Positions 26,212 through 34,375 of a DNA stretch of 64,000 nt are shown here, in pieces. The notes below the pieces were generated by a model. That model saw nothing but the letters and a program-made list of their open reading frames with translations. It was not told the origin of the DNA and ran no database searches. The DNA lies in the NCBI RefSeq assembly GCF_001663775.1, contig NZ_KV467168.1:1896870-1960869 (forward strand), read 5' to 3'. Numbering within the stretch: position 1 is the stretch's first letter; each line of letters opens with the position of its first letter. The position numbers were made by a program, and so were the translations under genes. This stretch comes from Arthrobacter sp. B6 (GTDB lineage: Bacteria > Actinomycetota > Actinomycetes > Actinomycetales > Micrococcaceae).

Positions 26212-27207
26212 ATGGCCCTCCCAGAACTCACCGTCGATGTCCCCCCGAAGCCCTGGACAGGTCGGTTCGACGGCGATGGCGGCGAACACCGGCGCTGGTG
26301 GCAGGTTGTTTCGCGCTACGCGCCGGGCGATCCATCCTCCACTTCCTTGTCCTCCGCCGGGCCCGTGGGTCCCCTGCCCGGTCAGGCGCAGCGCCCCGCC
26401 GTCATCCTCGGGTTCGCCAGCGACGAAGGTGTGCACCGCAACAAAGGCAGGACGGGCGCAGCCCTGGCCCCGGCAGCGATCCGCGCCGCCCTGGGCCCGC
26501 TGGCCTTCCACCTGGACCGTTCAGTGTCCGATGCCGGGGACGTTGTGGTTTCGGACGGCGACATGGAGGCCGGACAGGCCCGTGCCGGACAGGCCATTGC
26601 CGCCATGCTCGACGCCGGCCGGCTCACCGTGGTGCTGGGCGGCGGGCACGAGACCGCCTACGCAAGCTATCTGGGGGTTGCCGGCTCCGAAGCCGTGCGT
26701 GGCGGCCAGCGGCTGGGCGTCCTGAACCTGGACGCCCACTTTGATCTCCGCGACGAACCCCGGCCCAGCTCCGGCACGCCGTTCCTCCAGATGGCCCGGT
26801 CGGAAGCCGCCGCCGGGCGCGAACTCCGGTACGCCGTCGTCGGGATCTCCGAACCGAACAATACCCGGGCACTCTTCGAGACCGCAGAGCGGCTGGGCGT
26901 GCAGTATGTGCTGGATGAGGACTGCACTTCCGGTCGTGTAGAAGCCTTCGTGACGCAGTTCCTTGACAGCGTGGACGTGCTGTACCTGACCATTGACCTG
27001 GACGTGCTGCCGGCGTCGGTGGCTCCCGGTGTGAGCGCGCCCGCGGCGTATGGAGTGCCCCTTCCCGTGATCAACGCAGTGTGCCGGCAGGTGGCCGAAA
27101 GCGGAAAGCTCCTGCATCTGGACGTGGCTGAACTGAACCCCGGGTTCGACATCGATGGCCGGACCGCCAAGGTTGCCGCACGGCTGGTAAACACCCTGCT
27201 CCGCTAA
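26212..27207 (+). CDS. hutG: Formimidoylglutamase (arginase family)
   Basis: 331 aa. Mn-binding motifs of the ureohydrolase superfamily are present in order: VVLGGGHETAYA, NLDAHFDLR, and LTIDLDVLPASVAPGVSAP. The N-terminal GFASDEGVHRNKGRTGAALAPAAIR is characteristic of HutG. It hydrolyses N-formimidoyl-L-glutamate to glutamate and formamide, the last step of histidine degradation. The other hut genes of the window (hutU, hutH) lie about 7 kb away on the other strand. hutI is not in the window. Confidence 0.94.
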   Translation: MALPELTVDVPPKPWTGRFDGDGGEHRRWWQVVSRYAPGDPSSTSLSSAGPVGPLPGQAQRPAVILGFASDEGVHRNKGRTGAALAPAAIRAALGPLAFHLDRSVSDAGDVVVSDGDMEAGQARAGQAIAAMLDAGRLTVVLGGGHETAYASYLGVAGSEAVRGGQRLGVLNLDAHFDLRDEPRPSSGTPFLQMARSEAAAGRELRYAVVGISEPNNTRALFETAERLGVQYVLDEDCTSGRVEAFVTQFLDSVDVLYLTIDLDVLPASVAPGVSAPAAYGVPLPVINAVCRQVAESGKLLHLDVAELNPGFDIDGRTAKVAARLVNTLLR

Positions 27208-27228
27208 CCACCGGTTCAGCCGGGGCGG

Positions 27229-27894
27229 CTAGGCCTTGAGCACATACCGCCGCTCGGGACGGCCGACTCCGTACTTGAGCCGGACCTCCAGCACGCCTTC
27301 GTCGTGGAGGTACTCCAGGTACCGGCGCGCGCTGACGCGCGATGTGCCCAGCTGGGTCGCCACCTCCGCCGCGGACAGGTCGCCGTCGGCCTCCTTCAGC
27401 GCCGCCTCCACGAGCTTGAGCGTTTCCACGCTGCACCCCTTGGGCAGGGGCCGCTCGGTCCGGTCCAGGCCGAACACCCTGTTGACGTCCGACTGCTCCG
27501 CAACATCCTTGGCGGAGTCCAGGCCCTGATAGGCGTTGCGGTAGTGCTCCAGCCGCTCCTGCAGGTCCGTCTGCGAAAAGGGCTTGATGAGGTAGTGCAC
27601 GATCCCGCCGCGGAGTGCCTTGCGCACAGTGTCCACCTCACGGGCAGCGCTGATCACCAGCACGTCCAGCTCCGGCGCCACCTCCCGCAGCTGCTGCATC
27701 AGGTCCAGGCCATTGATATCCGGCAGGTGGATATCCAGCAGGACCAGATCCGGCTGGAGGCGTCCGGTTTCGGCCAGCGCCTGCGCACCGGTGTGGGCAA
27801 CCCCAACGACGGCGAACCCGGGAGTGCGCTGGATAAAACCCGCGTGGACCTTGGCCACCATAAAGTCGTCGTCGACGATCAGGACTTTGATCAC
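27229..27894 (-). CDS. CitB/DcuR-type response regulator
   Basis: 221 aa. The receiver domain has acidic pair DDD at 8-10, phospho-acceptor Asp54 in LVLLDIHLPDING, and Lys in LIKPF. The C-terminal region contains a helix-turn-helix (LSAAEVATQLGTSRVSARRYLEYL) as in DcuR/CitB regulators. GTG 27894 overlaps the kinase stop codon (GTGA). Given the divergent tct operon, it most likely activates tctCBA in response to a tricarboxylate or dicarboxylate. Confidence 0.94.
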   Translation of the reverse strand: MIKVLIVDDDFMVAKVHAGFIQRTPGFAVVGVAHTGAQALAETGRLQPDLVLLDIHLPDINGLDLMQQLREVAPELDVLVISAAREVDTVRKALRGGIVHYLIKPFSQTDLQERLEHYRNAYQGLDSAKDVAEQSDVNRVFGLDRTERPLPKGCSVETLKLVEAALKEADGDLSAAEVATQLGTSRVSARRYLEYLHDEGVLEVRLKYGVGRPERRYVLKA

Positions 27895-29495
27895 TGCTGT
27901 ATTCCTCTCGGCTCCGCCCTCAACAGGCGTGCTGTGAAAACTGCCCCATTGTTATTGACCACCGTGAGGTCGCCGCCGCTGCGCCGGCACACCACCCGAG
28001 AGAGCGCCAGCCCGAAGCCCCGGCTGCCGCCCGGCCCTGGTGCCTTGGTGGTAAAGCCCTGCGTGAAGATCTGCCCCATGTCCCCGCCGGGCACTCCGGG
28101 GCCGGTATCCCTGACGGTGACGGTGACGCCGTCGGCTGTGTCCTCCACCAGCACCCTGACCGTTGCCTCCGGAAGCCCGCTGACGGCGTCGAACGCGTTG
28201 TCCACCAGGTTCCCCACGACGGTGGTGAGATCGCGGGAAAGCTCATCATCAACGCGGGCCAGCCCGGACTCCGGGGCAAGCTGCAGCGTCACCCCGCGTT
28301 CGGTGGCCAGGCTGGACTTGGCAATCAGGAGGGCGGCCAGCGCCGGGTCCTGGATACGGCTGGTGACCTCATCGTTGAGCCGGGTCCGGTCCAGCGTGGC
28401 GCCGTTGACGAACTGCACCACCGAATCATATTCACCGATCTGGATCAGGCCGGAGATCACGTGCAGCTGGTTGGCGAATTCGTGGGCCTGTGCCCGGAGG
28501 GTGTCCGTGGCCGTCCGGGTGGCGCCGAGTTCCTGCTCGAGGGAGGACAGTTCCGTGCGGTCGCGCAGCGTGGTGACGGAGCCGATGTCCCGGCCGCGCG
28601 ACTGGATGGGCACACGGTTCAGCACCACCAGGCGGTCACCGACGAGCACCAGCCGGTCAGGTCCCGGCTGCTCACGGGTGAGGACTTCCTTGAGGGCGGG
28701 CTCCACGGCGAGGCTGGCAAGCCTCTTGCCCACGCAGTCAGCGGGCAGGCCCAGCAGTGCGCGGGCGCTGTCGTTGGCGACGGTGATGCGCTCGTGCGGG
28801 TCCAGCGCAACCACGCCTTCCTTCAGGCCGTGGAGCATGGCTTCGCGGTTTTCCACCAGTCCGGTAATTTCGCTGGGTTCCATTCCCAGGGTCTGCCGTT
28901 TCACCCTGCGGGCAAGGAGCAGCGAACCGACCACGCCCAGGACGCTGGCGACCCCCAGGTAGGTGAGGAGGTTGGGCACGGCATCCCCCAGCCGCTCGAG
29001 CGTGGAGGGATAGTTGCGGCTGATGGATGCGATGCCGATCATTTTTCCGGCGTCGTCCAGGACCGGAACGTGGGCGGACAGCGCCGCCGTAGCGGAACCG
29101 CCCACCACGCCGGTCCATGAACGGCCTTCCATCACGCGGCTGGGGCCAAGCTCCATGGGCGTCCCCAACAGTTGCGGATCGGAAGCCGCCACAATGGTCC
29201 CATCGAGTTTGGCCAGGGCCACATGGGACGAGCCGGATACGGTCCGGACCGTCTCCGCCACGGCGGGGAGGGCTGCCCCCGCCCGCGGCTCTGCGTTGGG
29301 AAGAAGTTCGCGGACTGTGGGGTTGTTGCCCAGCGCCTCCGCGGCGGACAGCGCGCGGCGGCCCTCGGTGCGTTCGAACGCCGCGGCCGACTGCGCCAGC
29401 GAAATGGCCACCACTGCCACGAGGACCGCGAGGACAATCAGCAACTGCAGAACCAAGTACTGCCCCGCGAGGGACATTCCTCTTCGTCGAGTCAC
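27891..29495 (-). CDS. CitA/DcuS-type sensor histidine kinase
   Basis: 534 aa. Two membrane helices (about 9-31 and 189-211) bracket an extracytoplasmic PAS-like sensor of about 155 residues. A cytoplasmic PAS domain (about 225-330) follows, then the kinase core. The phospho-acceptor His is in RAQAHEFANQLHVISGLIQI; the ATPase has NLVDNAFDA, DTGPGVP and GSRGFGLALSR. This is the architecture of citrate/dicarboxylate sensors. GTG 29495 has AGAGGAAAG upstream. It forms an operon with the response regulator and is divergent from tctC. Confidence 0.95.
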   Translation of the reverse strand: MTRRRGMSLAGQYLVLQLLIVLAVLVAVVAISLAQSAAAFERTEGRRALSAAEALGNNPTVRELLPNAEPRAGAALPAVAETVRTVSGSSHVALAKLDGTIVAASDPQLLGTPMELGPSRVMEGRSWTGVVGGSATAALSAHVPVLDDAGKMIGIASISRNYPSTLERLGDAVPNLLTYLGVASVLGVVGSLLLARRVKRQTLGMEPSEITGLVENREAMLHGLKEGVVALDPHERITVANDSARALLGLPADCVGKRLASLAVEPALKEVLTREQPGPDRLVLVGDRLVVLNRVPIQSRGRDIGSVTTLRDRTELSSLEQELGATRTATDTLRAQAHEFANQLHVISGLIQIGEYDSVVQFVNGATLDRTRLNDEVTSRIQDPALAALLIAKSSLATERGVTLQLAPESGLARVDDELSRDLTTVVGNLVDNAFDAVSGLPEATVRVLVEDTADGVTVTVRDTGPGVPGGDMGQIFTQGFTTKAPGPGGSRGFGLALSRVVCRRSGGDLTVVNNNGAVFTARLLRAEPRGIQQ

Positions 29496-29736
29496 TATGG
29501 TTCTTTCCTCTGGTGGTGTGGCCTCTGGTGGTCAGGGTACCGGAACTATACCCCAGCACACCGGTGCACCCTGCAGCCCGGCGGGCGCCTGGCATGGTCC
29601 GGTGGTACGCCGGAAACGTGAACGCAATGAACTTAACTTTCTCTGCGTACACAAGAGTGATGCCCGTCACGCCCGGGCCTAGCATCGGAATTACAAGTCA
29701 GCCCTGCTGATCAGTTTTGATGAGAAGAGGAACACC
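29496..29736. promoter_or_regulatory. 241-bp divergent promoter region between the two-component system and tctCBA
   Basis: It lies between the kinase start and the tctC start. It should contain the tct promoter and the regulator binding sites, since CitB-type regulators usually act on the adjacent transporter. It is less GC-rich near 29625-29660. I could not define a specific -35/-10 pair or repeat. Confidence 0.4.
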
Positions 29737-30747
29737 ATGCGCCAGATCCGCGCCTTGCGAATCGCCGCCGTCGCCGCCGGCATCGCCCTGATGGCCACCG
29801 GCTGCGGTGCCACCGGCAACAGCTCCACCAACACCTCCAGCCCCGGCGCTGCTGCCGGCCCGGTGACCGGGCTCCAGATCATGGTCCCCAACACTCCGGG
29901 CGGCGGCTACGACACCACTGCCCGCGTTGCTGCGAAAGTTCTCGACGACGAGAAGGTCGCCACCAACACCGAGGTCTTCAACCTGGCCGGCGCCGGGGGA
30001 ACCGTTGGCCTGGCCCGGATTGTCAACGAAAAGGGCAACGGCGACCTCACCATGCTTATGGGCCTGGGCGTGGTGGGCGCGAGCTACACCAACAAGTCAG
30101 AGTCCAAGCTGACGGAGACCACTCCGCTGGCCAAGCTCATCGAGGAGCCCGGCGCCATCATGGTCAACAAGGATTCGCCCTACAAGACCATCGATGACCT
30201 GGTCACCGCGTGGAAGGCAGACCCCGGCTCCATCAGCGTTGGCGGCGGTTCCTCCCCCGGAGGCCCGGACCACCTCCTGCCCATGCAGCTGGCAGGAGCC
30301 CTCGGAATTGATGCCACCAAAGTGAACTTCGTGTCCTACGACGGCGGCGGTGACCTCCTCCCGGCCATCCTCGGCAACAAGGTGGGCTTCGCGGCCTCCG
30401 GCGCCGGCGAATACCTCCAGCAGATCCAGTCCGGCGAGGTCCGCGTCCTGGCAACCAGTGGCGAAGAGCGGCTGGAAGGCGTGGATGCGCCCACCCTGAA
30501 GGAATCCGACATCGACCTGGTGTTCACCAACTGGCGCGGTATCGTCGCCCCTCCGGGGATCAGCGATGACGACAAGGCCAAGCTGATCGGCGCCCTCGAA
30601 GAGATGCACGGCACCGACGCCTGGAAGGAAGCCCTCAAGGCCAACAGCTGGTCCGACGCGTTCCTCACGGGCGATGAATTCGCCAGCTTCCTGACCGAGC
30701 AGGACAAGCGGGTGGCGGACGTCCTCACGAAGCTTGGCCTGGCGTGA
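29737..30747 (+). CDS. tctC: Tripartite tricarboxylate transporter substrate-binding lipoprotein
   Basis: 336 aa with a lipoprotein signal (IALMATGCGAT). Family features are VPNTPGGGYDTTARV, IVNEKGNGDLTMLMG, YKTIDDLV, the SPGGPDHLLPMQLAGALGID segment, and VFTNWRGIVAPPGISDDD. It delivers citrate-like or other carboxylate ligands to TctAB. AAGAGG lies upstream of ATG 29737. It is the first gene of tctCBA, and TctB starts 4 bp inside its end (GTGA). Confidence 0.94.
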   Translation: MRQIRALRIAAVAAGIALMATGCGATGNSSTNTSSPGAAAGPVTGLQIMVPNTPGGGYDTTARVAAKVLDDEKVATNTEVFNLAGAGGTVGLARIVNEKGNGDLTMLMGLGVVGASYTNKSESKLTETTPLAKLIEEPGAIMVNKDSPYKTIDDLVTAWKADPGSISVGGGSSPGGPDHLLPMQLAGALGIDATKVNFVSYDGGGDLLPAILGNKVGFAASGAGEYLQQIQSGEVRVLATSGEERLEGVDAPTLKESDIDLVFTNWRGIVAPPGISDDDKAKLIGALEEMHGTDAWKEALKANSWSDAFLTGDEFASFLTEQDKRVADVLTKLGLA

Positions 30748-31256
30748 GCACTTCACCAACTTGGGCCTCCAGGCTCAAAGGCCGCTCCGAGCTGGGGGTA
30801 GCCCTCCTGCTCGGGGCGGTGGGTGTCGTGGTCCTCGTCGACGCCATTGCCCTGGTCACCCCGTACTCCCAGTCGGATCCGGTGGGACCGAAGACCCTGC
30901 CGTACATCATCGCGGGCCTGCTCCTGGCCTGCGCCGTCCTGCTGGCAGTCAACGTGCTCCGCGGCGGACAGGGCGAGGCCGAAGGCGGCGAGGACGTGGA
31001 TCTCTCACACCCCGCCGACTGGAAGACCATCCTGCCGTTGGTGGGAGCCTTCGTGGCCAACATCCTGCTGATCGACTGGGCCGGTTGGGTGGTCTCGGGA
31101 ACCATCCTGTTTTGGGGCAGCGCCTGGGCCCTGGGCAGCCGGCACTATGTCCGTGACGGCCTGATCTCCGTGGCCCTTTCCGTCCTCACCTTTTACGGTT
31201 TCTACCTTGGCCTCGGCATCCCGCTCCCCGCCGGCCTCCTGGAAGGGATTCTCTGA
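30744..31256 (+). CDS. tctB: Tripartite tricarboxylate transporter small membrane subunit
   Basis: 170 aa with four predicted membrane helices, the usual size and hydropathy for TctB. The N-terminal [17 protein letters not shown] is followed by [22 protein letters not shown], typical of the family. GTG 30744 overlaps tctC (GTGA) and its stop shares a base with the ATG of tctA (TGATG). Confidence 0.92.
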   Translation: MSTSPTWASRLKGRSELGVALLLGAVGVVVLVDAIALVTPYSQSDPVGPKTLPYIIAGLLLACAVLLAVNVLRGGQGEAEGGEDVDLSHPADWKTILPLVGAFVANILLIDWAGWVVSGTILFWGSAWALGSRHYVRDGLISVALSVLTFYGFYLGLGIPLPAGLLEGIL

Positions 31257-32887
31257 TGGATGTCTTCTCCTCCCTCATGGACGGCTTTGCCACCGCCCTG
31301 ACCCCCATGAACCTCCTCTACGCCGTCATTGGCGTGATCCTGGGGTCCGCCGTCGGCGTGCTCCCGGGCCTCGGCCCGGCCATGACCATTGCCCTGCTGC
31401 TCCCGGTCACCTACGTCCTGGAACCCACCAGTGCCTTCATCATGTTCGCCGGCATCTACTACGGCGGCATGTACGGCGGTTCCACCACGTCCATCCTGCT
31501 CAACACGCCAGGGGAATCGTCTTCTGTTGTCACCGCCATTGAGGGCAACAGGATGGCGAAAGCCGGCAGGGCCGCCCAGGCCCTGGCGACCGCAGCCATC
31601 GGCTCGTTCGTAGCCGGCACCATCGGCACCGCCTTGCTGGCCGTCTTCGCACCGATTGTGGTGGAGTTCGCCGTCAGCCTGGGCTCACCGAGCTACTTTG
31701 CCATCATGGTGCTTGCCCTCCTGGCAGTGACCGCCGTCCTTGGATCGTCTCGCCTGAGGGGCTTCGCCTCGCTGGGCCTCGGTCTGGCAATCGGCCTCGT
31801 GGGCATGGACTCCGTCACCGGCCAGCGCCGCCTCACCTTCGGCCAGCCCCTGCTGGCCGATGGCCTGGACATCGTGGTGGTGGCAGTGGCCATCTTCGCA
31901 GTGGGTGAAGCGCTGTGGGTGGCTGCCCATATGCGCCGCACGCCGTTGTACGTCATCCCGGTAGGCCGTCCCTGGATGGGAAAACAGGACTGGAAACGGT
32001 CCTGGAAGCCCTGGCTCCGCGGAACGGCGTTTGGTTTCCCCTTCGGTGCACTACCGGCCGGTGGAGCGGAGATCCCCACGTTCCTCTCCTACGTGACCGA
32101 GAAGCGCCTCAGCAAGCATCCCGAGGAATTCGGCAAGGGCGCCATCGAAGGTGTTGCCGGGCCGGAAGCAGCCAACAACGCGGCAGCCGCAGGAACCATG
32201 ACGCCGCTGCTGGCCCTGGGCCTGCCCACCAACGCCACCGCCGCCGTGATGCTCGCAGCGTTTGTCCAGTTCGGCATTCAGCCTGGACCCCTGCTGTTCG
32301 CCAACGAGGGACCGCTGGTCTGGGCCCTGATCGCGAGCCTTTTCATCGGCAACTTCCTGCTCCTGCTCATCAACCTGCCCCTGGCACCGATGTGGGCAAA
32401 AATCCTGCAGCTCCCGCGGCCGTACCTGTACGCAGGGATCCTGTTCTTCGCCACGCTGGGCGCCTATTCGGTGAACCTGCAGGCGTTCGACCTGCTGCTC
32501 CTGCTGGTGCTCGGCGCGTTGGGGTTCATGATGCGACGCTTCGGACTCCCTGTGCTGCCGCTTATCCTGGGCGTAATCCTTGGGCCGCGGATCGAAGGCC
32601 AGCTTCGCAAGAGCCTGCAGCTCAGCGCGGGTGACCCCGCCGGCCTCCTGAGCGAGCCGATCGCCGTCGTCATCTATATCATTCTGGCGATCATCCTCAT
32701 GTGGCCCTTGCTGTTCAAGCTGTACCGCCGCAACCGTCCGGCCCCCCTCCTGTCCGCAAACGCCACCCGCGGAAATGAACCGACGGACGTGGCGCGCGGC
32801 ACCGTCAGCCATGGCAGTCACCGGGCCGACGGCAAATCTAAGGGCGACGCCGGGGACGACGGCGATGGGGGCGACGGCAACGGCTAA
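31256..32887 (+). CDS. tctA: Tripartite tricarboxylate transporter large membrane subunit
   Basis: 543 aa, about 11-12 helices. Diagnostic motifs are [43 protein letters not shown], and the mirrored [30 protein letters not shown]. The C-terminus ends in an Asp/Gly-rich tail ([13 protein letters not shown]), which is unusual and probably disordered. It is the third gene of the operon; a UspA gene follows 69 bp later. Confidence 0.95.
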   Translation: MDVFSSLMDGFATALTPMNLLYAVIGVILGSAVGVLPGLGPAMTIALLLPVTYVLEPTSAFIMFAGIYYGGMYGGSTTSILLNTPGESSSVVTAIEGNRMAKAGRAAQALATAAIGSFVAGTIGTALLAVFAPIVVEFAVSLGSPSYFAIMVLALLAVTAVLGSSRLRGFASLGLGLAIGLVGMDSVTGQRRLTFGQPLLADGLDIVVVAVAIFAVGEALWVAAHMRRTPLYVIPVGRPWMGKQDWKRSWKPWLRGTAFGFPFGALPAGGAEIPTFLSYVTEKRLSKHPEEFGKGAIEGVAGPEAANNAAAAGTMTPLLALGLPTNATAAVMLAAFVQFGIQPGPLLFANEGPLVWALIASLFIGNFLLLLINLPLAPMWAKILQLPRPYLYAGILFFATLGAYSVNLQAFDLLLLLVLGALGFMMRRFGLPVLPLILGVILGPRIEGQLRKSLQLSAGDPAGLLSEPIAVVIYIILAIILMWPLLFKLYRRNRPAPLLSANATRGNEPTDVARGTVSHGSHRADGKSKGDAGDDGDGGDGNG

Positions 32888-32956
32888 TTAGCCCAGGACC
32901 CTGGGCACCGCCCACCCCGCAGATGAGCATCAAAGTACAGATCATAAGGAGCAAAC

Positions 32957-33349
32957 ATGACGATTGTGGTGGGATACGTCCCCACACCGGAAGGCGAGGC
33001 CGCGCTGACTCAGGCCATCGCCGAGGCCCGGAAGACCAACACCACCCTGCTGGTCATCAACTCGTCCAAGGGCGATGCCCTGGTGGACAACAGATACGCC
33101 CAGGAGCCGGAGATCCAGAGCATTGAGGACCGCCTGGCGACCCAGGGAATAGACCACGTGATCAAGCAGCCGGTCCGTGGGCATGATGCGGCAGCGGAGG
33201 TACTCGATGCCGCAGAGGAGCACAATGCCGAGTTGATTGTGATCGGCCTGCGCCGCCGGACCCCGGTGGGCAAGCTGATCATGGGCAGCACGTCCCAGCG
33301 CATTTTGTTGGAGGCGGACTGCCCGGTATTGGCGGTCAAGGCCAGCTAA
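32957..33349 (+). CDS. Single-domain universal stress protein
   Basis: 130 aa. It has the Usp fold pattern IVVGYVPTPEGEAAL with ELIVIGLRRRTPVGKLIMGSTSQRILLEADCPVLAV, which retains the G-x-x..GS ATP-contacting segment only partly. AAGGAG lies upstream of ATG 32957. It is the last gene before a strong terminator, so it is probably co-transcribed with tctCBA. UspA-like partners are found next to other secondary transporters, but a regulatory role here is inference. Confidence 0.9.
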   Translation: MTIVVGYVPTPEGEAALTQAIAEARKTNTTLLVINSSKGDALVDNRYAQEPEIQSIEDRLATQGIDHVIKQPVRGHDAAAEVLDAAEEHNAELIVIGLRRRTPVGKLIMGSTSQRILLEADCPVLAVKAS

Positions 33350-33360
33350 GGCCGCCCGCT

Positions 33361-33432
33361 CCGAAAGTCCGGGGCTTGTCCGCGGTTCCCCACCTTCACG
33401 GTGCGGTCCCGCGGACAAGCTTCGGATTTTTT
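33361..33432 (+). terminator. Strong intrinsic terminator of the tctCBA-usp operon
   Basis: A perfect 12-bp stem GCTTGTCCGCGG (33374-33385) pairs with CCGCGGACAAGC (33409-33420), extended by CCGAA/TTCGG outside, and is followed directly by a run of seven T at 33426-33432. Confidence 0.93.
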
Positions 33433-33500
33433 TGGTTCAGGCCCTTTGCACGCGACGTGGGTCCCCGGCCGCCCCTCCAGGCGATGAAATAGCAGTCATC

Positions 33501-33530
33501 TTACATTTAGCCGGGGCCGGCCAGTACACT
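33501..33530 (+). promoter_or_regulatory. Predicted promoter for the small gene at 33570
   Basis: TTACAT (33501-33506) and TACACT (33525-33530) are separated by 18 bp, about 40 bp upstream of the start codon. The match to the consensus is moderate. Confidence 0.4.
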
Positions 33531-33569
33531 GGGGGGACTCTCCGGCACGCATCACAGAAAGTCCAGCAC

Positions 33570-33830
33570 ATGAATACCATCACCTTGGATCGCCCCGTGG
33601 CCGCTACGCCGGCTCTCAAAACACCAGAATTCCCGGCCGTCGACTTGCACTTTTCCAGCGTGGACGAGGTCCACGAAGGACTGGACAACGCCGTCGCCGT
33701 ACTGATTGAGACCGCCGCAAAAGATGCCGCTTGCGGCATCCTGGTTACCCGCCTGCACCCGGGCCGCTACACCGTCGCCCTCGACGAATCGGTTCCGTTC
33801 GGCGAAATTTACGAGAGCAGCGCGGCCTAG
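33570..33830 (+). CDS. Small hypothetical protein (86 aa)
   Basis: I do not recognise a family. It is 86 aa from ATG 33570, with a compact alpha/beta pattern: a central SVDEVHEGLDNAVAVLIETAAKDAACGILVTRLHPGRYTVAL. The length, codon usage and a promoter-like pair upstream support a real gene. A longer in-frame start at 33432 overlaps the terminator and is unlikely. Probably cytoplasmic. Confidence 0.65.
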   Translation: MNTITLDRPVAATPALKTPEFPAVDLHFSSVDEVHEGLDNAVAVLIETAAKDAACGILVTRLHPGRYTVALDESVPFGEIYESSAA

Positions 33831-33904
33831 GCGGCCGGTTCTTTCGGTTGGCGCTACGCGTCCGCCGCGGTGTTTCCGCAGGTGTGCGGCCACCGCGAAC
33901 ACAA

Positions 33905-33961
33905 AAGTCCCCGCCCTCTGGCCTGCCCCTGTCTCCAGGGACTGCCAAACGGCGGGGACTT
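33905..33961. terminator. Bidirectional hairpin between convergent small genes
   Basis: AAGTCCCCGCC (33905-33915) pairs perfectly with GGCGGGGACTT (33951-33961). The enclosed 35 nt hold a nested CCCTG/CAGGG hairpin. It lies between the stop codons at 33830 (+) and 33976 (-). There is no long T-run. Confidence 0.6.
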
Positions 33962-33975
33962 CGTCGCGTCGGGGT

Positions 33976-34212
33976 TTAGCTCCTTCGCACCTGCACTCCG
34001 TCAGACTTCAGGAAGAGCTGCTTTCCGGACGGACCGGCCGGCACCAGCCAAAGAACGTTTCCGCTCTCCGACACTTCCTCGACTTCGCCCGTCGCAATGA
34101 CATGCGCGTGCTTGAGAATTTCCACCCGATCCCCAGGCCGGAATGTTCCCCAGTCTGAGATGGTGGCCGAATGGGCATGGCGCCTGTGTAGGACTGACCC
34201 ACGTGCTTTCAT
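33976..34212 (-). CDS. Small hypothetical protein (78 aa), SH3-like beta pattern
   Basis: No family recognised. The sequence alternates short beta-strand-like segments: TFRPGDRVEILKHAHVIATGEVEEVSESGNVLWLVP, then KQLFLKSDGVQV. This resembles a small beta-barrel such as those in KOW/SH3-like domains. I start it at ATG 34212; upstream in-frame codons up to 34494 lack any ribosome-binding signal and look non-coding. The gene at 44989 has a somewhat similar RVGDAVVGDDPFNGRHEGIVM strand pattern, but the two are not clearly homologous. Confidence 0.6.
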   Translation of the reverse strand: MKARGSVLHRRHAHSATISDWGTFRPGDRVEILKHAHVIATGEVEEVSESGNVLWLVPAGPSGKQLFLKSDGVQVRRS

Positions 34213-34375
34213 GTGAACTTCTACCCCTTTGTATATGTTCTGCCGCCACAGCCTCTTTGATGTGACTTTTACTACACCTTCAGTTCTACTACACTTCCCG
34301 GGGCCGGAATGTACGTGTCGCCACATATTTCGCCGCGCTACCGGAAAGCTAAGCCTGACTGAACAATATTCCCTG

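Noticed and set aside
27304..28962. 552-codon + strand frame opposite the CitA/CitB genes
   Set aside because: Shadow of the response regulator and kinase genes; low-complexity Ser/Arg/Thr-rich translation typical of antisense high-GC DNA.
33905..33961. Hairpin considered as an eighth member of the modular palindrome family
   Set aside because: It lacks the shared cores and arms (no GTTTTGA or CCAAAAGGG centre), so it is kept as an ordinary terminator-like hairpin.
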